DNA of 64,000 bases, from contig JAHLKF010000007.1 in the NCBI GenBank assembly GCA_025558075.1, forward strand, positions 860,568 through 924,567, in the 5' to 3' direction. This stretch comes from Gaertneriomyces semiglobifer. Lineage: Eukaryota > Chytridiomycota > Chytridiomycetes > Spizellomycetales > Spizellomycetaceae. A model generated the notes under the pieces. It was not told the DNA's origin and did not search any database. It saw only the letters and a list, made by a program, of their open reading frames with translations. Made by a program: the position numbers and the translations under genes. Shown piece after piece: positions 34,410-44,586 of the stretch. Each line of letters begins with the position of its first letter. The first letter of the stretch is position 1.

Positions 34410-35144
34410 ATGGAAATAAAACGTATAAAGGTTCCCAGAGAAAACCAGATAAAGTATATTGACAAGACACCACCCGATATCCCCCTGAAGAAATTTTTTT
34501 GTCTTTCCATATGTGGTTCATCGCGGTCAGGGAAAACAACATGCATGGTCAATCTGATTGAGAATCTGTCAAACGCTTACACGTCCGTGATAATCTTCAC
34601 ACCTTCGATCCAAGATGACAAGTGGGCATCGTTGAAGAAAAAAGACAATGTGTTTATCGGCGATCTGATCAGTAACCATGTTCTTCATAATTTGTTCGAA
34701 AGGCAGAAGGCTTTGTATAACAAGAAGAAAGAGGAAAACTCCATGCTCATCGCAATAGATGATTTTGGGATCCTCGCTAGGCAATCGGGTGAGGATATTT
34801 CGAAGCCGTTGAAGAAGGAACAGGTAACGTCCTCAGGCATAAAACAGATGCTGGACATACTGTACAGTTGTGGCAGGCACTTTGGGGTGTCCCTTATGGC
34901 AAGTTTTCACGACGTCCTGCAACTAACGCCATTGCAAAGGGTGAACAACACGGCTGTGATCCTCTACCGTCTCAACCGGAAGCAATACGAGAAAATCGCG
35001 CCCGAGCTCCGTTGTCATCTGTCCGAACGAGACTTCATTGATCTGATGGACGAGCATACAATACAACCGTTTTCCTTTGTCCTTGTCAATCTCAAAGCAC
35101 CGCGTAATGAGGACGTCTTCGTGTTGGGCGGACCGAAAGCGTAA
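34410..35144 (+). CDS. DNA-packaging ATPase (FtsK/HerA, A32-like)
   Basis: 244 aa P-loop motor that pumps the genome into capsids. Walker A is GSSRSGKTT at residues 36-44; Walker B is MLIAIDDFG at 112-120. The sensor-like region SGIKQMLDILYSCGRHFGVSLMA and SFHDVLQLTPLQRVN follow, as in this family. Intact. Presence next to capsid genes supports a virion-forming element. Confidence 0.9.
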   Translation: MEIKRIKVPRENQIKYIDKTPPDIPLKKFFCLSICGSSRSGKTTCMVNLIENLSNAYTSVIIFTPSIQDDKWASLKKKDNVFIGDLISNHVLHNLFERQKALYNKKKEENSMLIAIDDFGILARQSGEDISKPLKKEQVTSSGIKQMLDILYSCGRHFGVSLMASFHDVLQLTPLQRVNNTAVILYRLNRKQYEKIAPELRCHLSERDFIDLMDEHTIQPFSFVLVNLKAPRNEDVFVLGGPKA

Positions 35145-35565
35145 CAAGGACAGTCAGTCATTGACAAAACGCGTCGATCCCCGTAGTAAGTACAGGGGTC
35201 GACTGTTCATGTAGGCTCATTGACTTGTTGCTCGCGTGTAGGGTAAGAACGACGCGTCGATCCGCACACAGACTGTGCGGGTTTCATCGTGAATAGCCTT
35301 GTCGATTTCCCCAGGTCTGGGAACAATTTATCTATATTAATCGATCAATATTATGGTAGAGAGGGAATTGGAAAGGTCCAGGTTCTTTTATATGTTGTTG
35401 ATCGATCTAAATATAGCTTTTTCCCAAAGGTAAATCTATTTTTAGTAACGGAAGCGAAAAGAAAGGGAAAAGAGCCACCCTTTCAGATGTTTCAAAAATT
35501 CATATAAAAAAGCTGGTCTATCGAATGCCCACCCTTCGATAAATCCAAATACCTGTTTTTTCATC
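35145..35565. other. Intergenic region with two hairpins
   Basis: 420 bp after the ATPase gene. Holds two copies of ACGCGTCGATCC (35169-35180, 35252-35263), each leading into a hairpin. The remainder is A/T-rich without a supported gene (a short ORF at 35289-35507 has no motif). Confidence 0.55.
35169..35280 (+). repeat. Direct-repeat pair with stem-loops
   Basis: ACGCGTCGATCC occurs twice. The first starts a stem pairing TCGA-CCCC with GGGGTCGA (35174-35202, one bulge). The second leads into CCGCACA / TGTGCGG with a 5-nt loop (35262-35280). They could serve transcript 3' ends or bind a protein; no precedent is claimed. Confidence 0.55.
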
Positions 35566-36716
35566 ATGTCAACACCGACAGTCCCTCCGTCTACACCCCC
35601 CAGGGCTAGGTTACCACCGACAGTTCCTCCAACTCCACCAGAAGATCCCAGGTCTGCTGGGAGATCTCGACAACCCCAACAAACAAGAAAACCTGACGGT
35701 TCCGATCAAAGTGCGACAGAAGTTCCCAGGTCTGGGAACTCTCAACAATCTCAACAAAAAAGAAAACCTGATGGTCCCGATGAAAGTGCGACTGTCAACA
35801 AAAGACAAAGAACAGCTTCAACCTCAACAGAATGGCAGCTTTACCAGATGTCTGTGAAGAAGTTTCTACAAACGGGACCCAAGGAAGTATGATATTCAGA
35901 TTCCTGGAACTTGTCGACAACCGATTTGACAAAGTCCAGACCGCTCTTCAGGACAACGCAGTGAACGAAAAAAGCAGCAGAGCGACACGCTTAGCGAGGA
36001 TTCTTTTAATGGGGAAGAAGCACATTGCACCTGTTGCTGTTGCGTTGGGTACACAGATTGAGTATGATCATATGAAACTGGACCCTGAAGCGGTCTCTGT
36101 CATTCGTTCATTTCAAATCGATGAAGAAGCGACCACGATCCTGAAAAACAGGAAATTTGTCGATAGAGACATAAAACGCTATCTACTTCACCTTTGGTAC
36201 CAAACGGCGCTGAAAGTACCGTTTCAAACAAACAAGACAACCGGGAAAGAACGAATAAAGAATCGTCCAAAAGTATTAGAACAGTTAGGTTTACAGAAGA
36301 ACGAACACAAGAAGTTGGATCGTTTCACCAAGAAACTTAAAAATCTCAAGCTTATCGTGAATGAAATTGGAAAGGATGGGAAAAACATTTTATTGCTCAC
36401 CGATCTTGCCGGCGACGGTGGTGGAAGCTTTCTTCGAAACCTTACGCATGAGGAAATCACAGAAGCTATGGTACTTTTGAAACAATTCGAGTTGGAAGGC
36501 ATTCCGTCCAAGACTCCTGGGAAATGAGAATGGGCGCCTAAGCAGAGAGCCCGTTTTAGGAACTTGGAAAAGGATGATTATGAAAGAAAGAACCAGGAAG
36601 AAGGTGAAGATGATGATGATTATATCGATGAAGAGGTAGATGAAGATGCAGAGGCGGGTTCGGATGAGGGTTCGAATGATGGTTCGGATGAGAGTTCGAA
36701 TGCCACAGCAGAGTAA
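35566..36716 (+). CDS. Element 1 unknown protein, overlapping frames and internal TGA
   Basis: First frame 35566-35892 (108 aa): Pro-rich MSTPTVPPSTPP, then two copies of a KPDG-x-D-x-SAT repeat, ending ...FLQTGPKEV. A second frame opens at ATG 35832 and overlaps it (MAALPDVCEEV), running 231 aa to TGA 36525-36527. After TGA the frame stays open for 62 more codons as a strongly acidic tail (EWAPKQRARFRN ... SSNATAE, TAA 36714). The simplest reading is one gene with a one-base shift near 35875 and a premature TGA; two overlapping genes are possible. The core is Lys-rich and helical (KKLKNLKLIVNEIG). No family recognised. Confidence 0.5.
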
Positions 36717-36794
36717 ATATATTCATTTTTGCCGTGTATAAAGAAACTGCAAGTGTATGAATGCAACTACAAAGCCCTTATTCGGAAAAATCAA

Positions 36795-37010
36795 ATGAAT
36801 TCCCAGCCTCGTCCTTCTTCTCGTCCAAGGACCCATCCCACGCATCGGAGATGTCTTGGGACGGCAGATGAGCCCTGTTCAACCATCATTGAATGGATCC
36901 AATATCGTCCACGCTGTCTGGATTGTTACTTGAAGTTCTCAAGTACCCGCATGATACCTCTTCCTGTGATCAGTGTGGAGGAAGATGAGGATGATGATGA
37001 TGAGGACTAA
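36795..37010 (+). CDS. Small protein with four Cys, possible zinc ribbon
   Basis: 71 aa from the first ATG (36795). Cys pairs in RCLGTADEPC and RPRCLDCYL could hold zinc. The tail is Glu/Asp-rich and overlaps by 41 nt the 3' end of the HTH gene on the other strand. No family recognised. Confidence 0.45.
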   Translation: MNSQPRPSSRPRTHPTHRRCLGTADEPCSTIIEWIQYRPRCLDCYLKFSSTRMIPLPVISVEEDEDDDDED

Positions 37011-37179
37011 TGTTAATTTTATGCTTGATTCTGCATCGAGGATGGTCTTTTATGATGCGCCAAACGGTACCGTGGTCGATACCGAGTTTCTTGGCTAAGT
37101 CGCGATATGACCTGCCTTCAACCGTGATAGTTTGACCGGCAATTGACTGGGTTGCTATGTATTTGGCAGGACGATTCAT
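36970..37179 (-). CDS. Small helix-turn-helix DNA-binding protein
   Basis: 69 aa. The segment TVEGRSYRDLAKKLGIDHGTVWRIIKDHP is a textbook HTH (helix RDLAKKLG, turn, recognition helix HGTVWRIIK), as in resolvase/transposase N-termini and phage regulators. The His-rich tail (HHHHPH) may be functional or a by-product of the acidic repeat on the opposite strand. It lies beside the internal TIR-like repeat, so it could bind that repeat. Confidence 0.6.
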   Translation of the reverse strand: MNRPAKYIATQSIAGQTITVEGRSYRDLAKKLGIDHGTVWRIIKDHPRCRIKHKINISPHHHHPHLPPH

Positions 37180-37281
37180 TTTGAGTTTGATTTGTATTAT
37201 CTACCATACAGACACATAACAAAAGATGTTGAACAATGTAAACTGTGTTCACCGTCCGCGTTTACTTTGAAGCTTTTGCAT

Positions 37282-37619
37282 GCTTATTCATACAAATCTA
37301 CAAATGTGCCACAAAAATCGTTCTCGCAAGTGTTTTGGCACGTCTGGCACATGTAACATTTGTGTTTTCGGTTAGTAAATTTTTAAAATACTTTTTTTTT
37401 ATGATCTCGTCCAACGAGATCTACTTTTTTTTCCATTTTTGAAAATTATTAATCGAAATTAAATGTGCCAAATGTGCCAAATGTGCCAAAACGCTTACCG
37501 GAATGATGTTTGTGGCACATTTACTTTTATAATAATATATAAATGTACCAATCCTCTTACGACAATACTTTTAACTGGCACATTTGTGGTACATTTCCCG
37601 AAAGCCTTCAAAGCTTTCC
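37282..37619 (+). repeat. Internal diverged copy of the TIR inner segment
   Basis: 338 bp that align with 27231-27569 of the left TIR in the same orientation, at roughly nine in ten positions. Both carry the poly-T hairpin, three AAATGTGCC iterons and TGGCACATTTGTGG. It lies between the HTH gene and the helicase 3' end. It may be a relict end of an older element, or a functional site (origin or terminator) reused inside. Confidence 0.85.
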
Positions 37620-37679
37620 CTTTCAAATCTCGTTCTATTTATCCGACTCATAGTTCTTATCCGATCCAGCCCATATTCT

Positions 37680-40267
37680 TCAAGTTGGAACTCGTGCCAC
37701 AGTCAAATTAATCTGTGTCCCATTCCGCCGGTTTGTCGACCGTGGAGCAATCTGAAGCCGTTTCTTGATGAGTTTTCCAAAACCCTTAAGGCATACATCG
37801 CCGTTGGCTTTTCGTCCACCGTATCCCTGTTCAATGAACTCTTTATACTTTGAAAACAAGACTTCGGTGGTGATTTCATATGTTTTGCCCTGTTCAAAAT
37901 ACTGAGCCTCCCGCTTTCCTTCCCTGTTGACAAGATTTTGGTAAATGATGTTGCCTTCCAGTAGATCATCAGCAAACAGTTCCGAAGGTGTTTTTGCCCA
38001 TACCTTCATGTCTTCCTTTTCCTGAGTATCAGGAACCTTGCGAGGATTGAAACCGGTCAAGTCAATGCTCATCAAATACGTGTAGTAATGATCAGCCACC
38101 TCCTGCGTCAGACTCAACGCCAACTTTTTAAAGTACTCTTCATTTCCGCATTGGCAACTTGATGATTCCTTGACAAAGTACCGGCGGTCACTCTCTTCTA
38201 CCCGGACACAATTGTCTTGGTTGGATAGAAACACAAAATTCATAAAGGCATCAATCATCACAGAATCTACGCCTTTTTTCTCCAACTTCTGCCATACTTG
38301 GGTGATGAGGGACTTGAGTTTATTGTTGGTTTTGTGCCCACCCGCAAAAGCAACTTCATCACCCAACACAAAAATCTTTCAGCGTGCAATGAGGTAAACT
38401 GTCCTGTCAAAACATCCAGATCATTCAAATAAAGATAATGTTCACGACCAATGATGAACTTGCCAAAGAATTCCCAAAAGACGTTCTTGCCAATTCCTTG
38501 CTTGCTAAAGTTTACAATCGCTGTTTCCGTCTTCACAAAAGGTTTCTGGAGAATGGACGCCATCCACTTTTCTGTAAAGTCCCCATGTTCTTCGACGCCG
38601 GCATTCAGAATAGTGTATATATGATGACGAATCGGTGCAATGAGTTCTTCAGAATACTCTTCAAGAAGCGTCGCTTGAAACCCACGAAAGAGGTTCAGTT
38701 TAGAATGCGGCTTGTCTCCGATGAACGAGGGGTCCATGACAATGTTTTTGAGCGTCATCATATAGGGATGCTTGTCCCAAAGGCTGAAGAGTGAAACTGT
38801 TGTCTTTACCCTGCTACGCTTATCCGGCACTTGAATGTTGTAGTGATCCTTGGCAGCTCGCGTTTCGTTTTTCTTCCTAATGATCCACTGCTCACTTGGA
38901 GTGTCGCGGTAGCAGTACATGACTGAAGTCTCGTTGGTGACCTTGGCAAAGTAGTGGTTCAGGTAACCAATGAGATCGGCAGGTCTCTTATCAAAGATCT
39001 CTTGAGCGCGTTGAACGGACAGCTCTTTGTCTGCATCCACGTGAATGTCATTCGGCTTATTGACATATTCAGCCCATGGATCTTCTTCCTTTACCGGCGT
39101 CTCCTTGTTGATTTTGTCCAGACGGAGGCTTTTGTAGAAATCCTTCTTCACAATCATCGGCTTGATTGCAAGAGGAATATCCATCCCGGTGTGTTGCTTG
39201 ACATACTGTTGGATGTCGTGAAGGGTGTTCTCGTCGACGACATGGACAGGATCCCTGCGTGCCTGAAGTCCATCGAATATCAAAACATCCGGAGAAATGT
39301 TGTTTTCCTCCAAATACTGTATGGTCCTTTGAAGTGCTTGATTCTCCAGAGTCTGGACAACGAGACTGAGAAAAGAGCCGGTGCGGTTGGGAGAAATCTT
39401 TTTGTGGCGTAAACTTTGAATGTGTTTCCACAGAGTAGTGTAAAAGGTATCTCCTGCTTGCAACTTGGGAACAAGTGATCCATAGATCGCCTGATGAATG
39501 GCTCTGAAGAATCCGATTTTGGGCTCTACATAGCCCTTCATCAGCATTGAGATGACTTGTTCCTTGTCGATGTTGTACTTTTGGAGAATCATTTGACGGT
39601 TTCCCACATACTGTCCAAGTTCTTTGCATTCAATGCCATACATTTCACATAGATGTGCAAGGATGGTAGGGGCACTGTTCACTTGATCAACATCAACATA
39701 AAAATCGGCGCTGAGAAAGGCACGGACGCTCTTGGGAAATCCTTGCAGTCCTAAATCGGAGCGGGCAAAGAGGCGACCGCTTCCATTGATGGAATACTTG
39801 GAATAAGTGTATTCCACGCGGAACTCATTGGTATTGCCCGTGTAGCAACTTTTCCAATACTCTTTGAGTTGTTTCTTGACTTTGGTGTCAAGATACGGAT
39901 TGCGCAACAACACTTTTAACTTTTCTTCATCACAGAGTTCGATTCTCGATTCAATGGTTGACATCTCTTTATTGTCGACAGGAAATTCAAAGATCTCATT
40001 GTCGTTGATTGATGGCACCACTTCCATCTTGTTGATACCATGGGCAACCTCGCGAACACCAGGAGAGGCACGATGAATTACAGGAGGTTCAGGAGTGGCA
40101 TCCTCAGCAGTGTCGCCATCACTGCACTCGGGTTCCTCCTCGTACTCGTAGTCATCGATCTCTGCCTCGCGCTGTCTCTGGTCTGCCTTTAGATGCCTAT
40201 GTGCCTCCCTCATGAGCTCCGCATCCGCTGCAGCCAGAGCACTTTTCCATTCGAGATCTGAAGACAT
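37680..40267 (-). CDS. TVpol-SF3 helicase replication protein with one frameshift
   Basis: Genome replication enzyme of polinton-like viruses and virophages: a family-A-like polymerase domain joined to a D5-type superfamily 3 helicase. The first frame (38267-40267) holds polymerase motifs DVDQVNSAPTILAHLC with the following QYVGNR, then MLMKGY, and FDGLQARRDP; KPM ends the domain. The helicase follows with Walker A SKQGIGKN. The Walker B strand (VLGDEV) and the rest (KLKSLIT; GNIIYQNLV) are in the next frame (37680-38369). The shift falls in a run of five T (38370-38374 on the plus strand as A) where six would keep the frame. No canonical slippery heptamer is present, so loss of function is likely unless it is a read error. 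Confidence 0.8.
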
Positions 40268-40549
40268 TGCTTTGAGAGAAAAGATGGATAAAGATCGGTA
40301 AATGGAAAAAGTGTTGTGTAGTTTTTTGTATGTTTCTTAATACAACCTAAATTTTTTTGAACGGTAAAACTAAAGCTTTTTTCTCAAACGCACCTTTTTA
40401 TCGAAAAATGTAACGTCATAACATGACGTCATCCATTTTTCTCAAAAAACTATTTAAGTCGACTTATAGTAAAAATAAATTTTATAAGTCACTTATTAAA
40501 AATAGAACAAGTCAACTTTTACGCGTTTTCTCACGACAAATCCAAAGTC
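40268..40549. promoter_or_regulatory. Divergent promoter between helicase and tyrosine recombinase genes
   Basis: A/T-rich. The 60 bp before the recombinase ATG (40440-40500) carry AAGTCGACTTAT, ATAAGTCACTTAT and AAGTCAACT, the same ACTTAT word as the TIR subterminal arrays, here in inverted pairs. An AAGCTTTT motif lies at about 40372. This suggests that one protein recognises both ends and this promoter. Confidence 0.45.
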
Positions 40550-41686
40550 ATGGCTGATCATATGGATGTGTGTACCGTTCCCGACGTCGATGGAACTTCC
40601 ACTTGCACCGACGACGATGAAGAACAAGTGACACCTGTGTCCAAGGGCACCACTTTTCCTACCAACAACCGTGAATTTCGCAAAATCGAGACCATCTTCC
40701 GCGAGATCTTTGACAATGCAACCTTTACCAAGTCGGAGCGTCCGAACATCAAGTCTTCTATCGACAAACTTGCCGGAGATCATCTTGAAGTCAATTGTAT
40801 CGGTGATCCGAAACGTTTCGTGAAGCACATTGAAGAAAAGTTCAAGTCTGCCACGCGACACAATGTCAAAAACAAGATCCGGCACGTCCGGGTGCTCCTC
40901 GATGCATCGACACTTGATCAACGTCGTGAAATGCTAAAGATGCCGGATGCAGATGAAGAGGAGGTCAATGATATCTTCAACAGGATCATTCCTGTCTACG
41001 GTAAGAAAACTGATGAGCTCAAGCAGCAAGAGAAGAATGCGAGATTCAAGCAAGCAACACCTCATCAAAGAAGGAACTACATACCATATGAAGAATTATA
41101 TCCTGCCTTGCTGGAGAAATTGGATGAGATCACACCGGAAAATGTACGTACCGTTCACTCACAGATGTTGATCGGTGCCTCTATCTTGTTGGGTGGATCA
41201 AAGATGCGGCGGTTGGATATTGGTGAAACAAAGGTGAAGGATTTTAATGCTAATGTGACACTCTTACTGTCGGACTACACCATTCATATTAAGAAATGCA
41301 ACAAGAGCAAGGAGAAACCTACTGACTATGACAACGATGTGAAAATTGTTATCAAGGATGAAAAGATCTTGGAAAAGTTGATACTCTTGGTTGACACTCG
41401 TGTTGCTGACAGCGACCCTTATCTCTTCAAAAGGGACATGATCAACCAGGCGACCAATGACTATGCACCTGATTGTGCTTGGTTCGGTGTTCGTCTTTCC
41501 AAGACTCTTGAGAGGGAATTCGGTAAGAAATTGACTGTGGGCATGCTACGTACCATTCGCGGTAAGTATCTCTCCAAAACAATGGACAATGGTGATCCAA
41601 GGAAACAAGAAGAGATCGCCGAGATTATGGGTCACGCGTACAAAACTCATCAAGAGCATTATAACATTGAAGGATTGGAAGTCTAG
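40550..41686 (+). CDS. Tyrosine recombinase-like integrase
   Basis: 378 aa. The C-terminal half has the tyrosine-recombinase layout: first Arg in GGSKMRRLDIGETK, box II as LRTIRGKYLS (His of HxxR not evident), MGHAYKTHQ with the second His, and a final Tyr in EHYN eight residues later. The N-terminal half is charged and helical, as expected for a DNA-clamp domain. Virophages and many polinton-like viruses carry such enzymes, but usually instead of a retroviral-type integrase. It ends with TAG (41684-41686), which shows that TAG works as a stop in this element. Confidence 0.7.
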   Translation: MADHMDVCTVPDVDGTSTCTDDDEEQVTPVSKGTTFPTNNREFRKIETIFREIFDNATFTKSERPNIKSSIDKLAGDHLEVNCIGDPKRFVKHIEEKFKSATRHNVKNKIRHVRVLLDASTLDQRREMLKMPDADEEEVNDIFNRIIPVYGKKTDELKQQEKNARFKQATPHQRRNYIPYEELYPALLEKLDEITPENVRTVHSQMLIGASILLGGSKMRRLDIGETKVKDFNANVTLLLSDYTIHIKKCNKSKEKPTDYDNDVKIVIKDEKILEKLILLVDTRVADSDPYLFKRDMINQATNDYAPDCAWFGVRLSKTLEREFGKKLTVGMLRTIRGKYLSKTMDNGDPRKQEEIAEIMGHAYKTHQEHYNIEGLEV

Positions 41687-41704
41687 TTTTGTATAGTCAT
41701 GTAC

Positions 41705-42946
41705 TTAGTGTGTGTTTTCATAATCATATATTTTATCTTGTGCATTGCTCAAGTTCGACACTGGTTCCCACGTGGCTTCTGATCGCGGGTAGCCTCGCCA
41801 TAAGACGAGGTACTCTATTGTACCCTGTCCTCTCGCTTGTCGACGCACCCTTTTATCGAGGATGGTCTCCACTTCAAATTCATCTTCACTCATATCTTTA
41901 TCTTCATCAGCTTCATCCCTTGTAGTAGTACCTCCTTGTGTCCCTACTGGGACAAGTCTTAGCTGGTATGCAGCATAGAGACCAATTTTTCCTGAGAGTC
42001 GGTAGGCATCCATGTAGCCAACATGTTTGCTGGGTATGACGCCAGTGATGGTGAAGATGTCATCGCCGAAATATCCCTGCTTCGATCGCCTGCGGATGTC
42101 AGTGTTCTCAGTCTTCAGTAACCGTACCTTGTCTCCGATAGAGAATTTCGGCAGGACTTTGATGCCCCTTCCCTTTGTCCTCAATGCCAATTGCGATCTG
42201 TATGCACCTTGCAAGTCCTCTTCAATTTGATCAGGCGTCCTTAATTTCTTCCCTGCTCCAAAGGATACAGCGGAGTTAATATTCTCGACAAATTGCGGCA
42301 AAGAACCCACCCAGTCTCTGTTACCCATCTTGATGTCTGCGTAGAGCATTCGTTTCAGTGTTCCATTCATCCTTTCTATGATTCCATTTGTCTGAGGAGA
42401 TCCAGGTTTACTGAAACGCCAAAGGATGTCTTTCTCCTGTGCCCACGTCTGGACGATACCAAGGAACTCTTGTCCATTATCGGATTGGATCGATCGGATC
42501 TCTACGCCATCATCCCGCAATCCTTGCAGAAAATCTCGGACATTCAATTGGTTATTGGCACGGATGGCTTTACTATACAGTCTCTTTGTCAAAATATCAA
42601 CTGCATTCACGACGTACGAGTAGCCATTGTAGCTCACAGCGGAAAGGTTGATAGTATCGATCTGAAGCACGCCCTTTTCGCTGGAAAGGATAGGTCTTAT
42701 GCCGCCCTTGCTCACAATGGGTCTTGTCGTCTTTTGATGGAGTTCTTGCTTCTTCAACCATTCTAATACAGCCCTTTGGCTTCCCATGAAGTCGCTGTAA
42801 CGGCTCTTTGCTAAAAAATACAACCGGTCGTGTCCCATGTATGCCTTCTTGTCATAGTAGAGTTCTTCCAGTCTCTCTTCATCTTCCTTCGAAAGAGTCT
42901 TCCACCTGTTCGTGGATCGATGTCCACCATTGTCATCATCGTCCAT
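41705..42946 (-). CDS. Retroviral-type (rve) DD35E integrase with C-terminal chromodomain
   Basis: 413 aa. The catalytic triad is D97 (QIDTINL), D156 (QSDNGQEF) and E191 (NGIIERMNGTLK), giving exact DD35E spacing. A beta-barrel-like region follows (FSIGDKVRLLK). The last 60 residues are a chromodomain: FEVETILDKRVRR, EYLVLWRGY, TWEPVSNL. Chromodomains steer integrases of Polintons and chromoviral gypsy elements to modified histones. The TG...CA tips and 5-bp duplication of element 1 are what this enzyme class produces. It is convergent with the tyrosine recombinase gene, with only 18 bp between their stops. Confidence 0.93.
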   Translation of the reverse strand: MDDDDNGGHRSTNRWKTLSKEDEERLEELYYDKKAYMGHDRLYFLAKSRYSDFMGSQRAVLEWLKKQELHQKTTRPIVSKGGIRPILSSEKGVLQIDTINLSAVSYNGYSYVVNAVDILTKRLYSKAIRANNQLNVRDFLQGLRDDGVEIRSIQSDNGQEFLGIVQTWAQEKDILWRFSKPGSPQTNGIIERMNGTLKRMLYADIKMGNRDWVGSLPQFVENINSAVSFGAGKKLRTPDQIEEDLQGAYRSQLALRTKGRGIKVLPKFSIGDKVRLLKTENTDIRRRSKQGYFGDDIFTITGVIPSKHVGYMDAYRLSGKIGLYAAYQLRLVPVGTQGGTTTRDEADEDKDMSEDEFEVETILDKRVRRQARGQGTIEYLVLWRGYPRSEATWEPVSNLSNAQDKIYDYENTH

Positions 42947-42981
42947 TATTTTTTAGATCGTTACTAATAAGCACGTTAAAA

Positions 42982-43158
42982 ATGCCCAAGAGAAAGAAGA
43001 CTGTGTCGCTTCCTCCTTCCATGAGACCAATGTTATCAGCTAGGTCCATTCTGAGAAGTAAACCCGGACCAAAAAAATATCCTAACAAGGTCGAGGATGA
43101 GTTGAAGGCAATCCATCAACTTTTGAAAGCATCCCTGATGACACGACGATCCGCCTGA
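42982..43158 (+). CDS. Small basic protein
   Basis: 58 aa, MPKRKKTVSLPPSMRPML..., very rich in Lys/Arg and Pro, with a short amphipathic C-terminal helix (VEDELKAIHQLLKASL). It starts 36 bp from the integrase start, divergently. Small basic proteins are often DNA-condensing or virion core proteins; here that is only a guess. Confidence 0.45.
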   Translation: MPKRKKTVSLPPSMRPMLSARSILRSKPGPKKYPNKVEDELKAIHQLLKASLMTRRSA

Positions 43159-43241
43159 AAACAGATACTAATATGATATGTTCGAGAAAGCTTTTGAAAA
43201 TACTAAAAGAAAAACTTCACAACGAATTTCCCTCAAGGAAT

Positions 43242-44483
43242 TTAGATGATCGACGTTGTCAGTCCGAACATCAAGGTACGAACAGTATAGACCGTCGTGA
43301 TCATGCTCACTCGCGTTGACGGAACGTTCGCAGGGTCGTGGTGTAACACAACTCGGAGATTGCCATCCGTGCCGATCAAGTTCAGGCTCGAGCCCATTAT
43401 CTCTTCGTCTTTCGAAGCGAACGAGTGACGAATGGTGAACTGTTGATCATCAAATGTCGTGAAGTCCAGATCTTCAGATTCGTACATCGAGCTATTGGAC
43501 ATACTTAATGCGCCGCTCATCACGGCATCTTCACGAGTAAAGTCTTCCTGAAGGGGAAGCCTCCAACCTCCCAAGGTATACCTATAAGACAAGAGACCGG
43601 CATCGTTGTATACACGTTCCTTATTTCCAGTCGTTGTAGCGTACGAATCATCATTTCGGAACCTGTGACTCAGACCAACCACTCTAGAATTGGTCAACGG
43701 CAGAATAATAGTGTTCATCGATGAACCGCTCAATGGAGATATGATTTGGGTTGCCTGCACGTAGTCCATCTCCAAGTAGTGTCCCTTTTGAATCCCGGCA
43801 TGGGCAGCTGCCAAAAATTCGCTGGAAGGACCGACAACCTCGCAGACGTACCTAACCTCGTCGATGACAAAGTACGCATTCGCTGCATTCTGAAGAGCAT
43901 ACGTTGGAGAGTTCAAAGAGAGAGAGATTTCACAAGAGTTGCCAGTAAGGAGACACAAAGGGATAGGTTGACCGTTCAGGGGATTCAGAGACCCTAGCTG
44001 TAGGTGGTGTCGCACAACGGTTCCTTCATTGGTAGTGTTGAAGAAATCAGTACGACCATATCCTTCGAAATGGCGGAGGTACTTTTTTCGTCCTGTGGTT
44101 TCGAATTGATACGTCTGTGATAGGAGTTCGACATAGTCGTCCAAACTGTCCACGACTTTGCCCCCCAATTTCACCGTTAGTCCCTTGATTACTGACATTC
44201 CCCCTACAGTGTTATTTTGGATGCTCCCATCTGCACCATAAAACCTGACGCGAAAGCTCAGGAAGGACCTCTGGGGCCGCCAGAAGCACGTAGGGTTATC
44301 TACCTTGATCTGAATGAGGTTACCAGGACTTCGAGAATCATATGTCTCTTTCACAGGTCTCACTACGAGAATATTCTCACTAAGGGCGTCGGATGTCATG
44401 CCGAACTGGGACGATTCATAAATCCAGTTCCTGGGAACCATTGGATAGGTCGAGCCCGATACTGATGTATTGACAACAGCCAT
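43242..44483 (-). CDS. Major capsid protein, double-jelly-roll type
   Basis: 413 codons from ATG 44483 (MAVVNTSVSG); the frame runs 11 codons further upstream without an ATG. The pattern matches polinton-like-virus capsid proteins: an N-terminal strand with FWRPQRSFLSFRVRF, GGMSVIKGLTVKLGGKVV, EGYGRTDFFNTT, a middle IPLCLLTGNSCEISLSLNSP closing the first jelly roll, then MDYVQATQIISPL, the long loop with RYTLGGWRLPLQEDF, and a C-terminal strand RVSMITTVYTVRTLMFGL. Size and position in the cluster also fit. No damage seen. Identification rests on pattern, not on an alignment. Confidence 0.7.
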   Translation of the reverse strand: MAVVNTSVSGSTYPMVPRNWIYESSQFGMTSDALSENILVVRPVKETYDSRSPGNLIQIKVDNPTCFWRPQRSFLSFRVRFYGADGSIQNNTVGGMSVIKGLTVKLGGKVVDSLDDYVELLSQTYQFETTGRKKYLRHFEGYGRTDFFNTTNEGTVVRHHLQLGSLNPLNGQPIPLCLLTGNSCEISLSLNSPTYALQNAANAYFVIDEVRYVCEVVGPSSEFLAAAHAGIQKGHYLEMDYVQATQIISPLSGSSMNTIILPLTNSRVVGLSHRFRNDDSYATTTGNKERVYNDAGLLSYRYTLGGWRLPLQEDFTREDAVMSGALSMSNSSMYESEDLDFTTFDDQQFTIRHSFASKDEEIMGSSLNLIGTDGNLRVVLHHDPANVPSTRVSMITTVYTVRTLMFGLTTSII

Positions 44484-44586
44484 TTTTTTCTTGTCCTTGT
44501 TTTTCTTTACTCTCACACGGAGGAAACGCTCAGGGAAAAAATGTATCAGTTAGGTTCTGATACTTGACATATATTTTTTTTTTTCT

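Noticed and set aside
38360..38380. Programmed -1 frameshifting in the helicase gene
   Set aside because: No X XXY YYZ heptamer in the right phase and no obvious downstream pseudoknot seen; a homopolymer indel explains it more simply.
42293..42766. 157-aa ORF antisense to the integrase
   Set aside because: Shadow of the conserved integrase core; no independent support.
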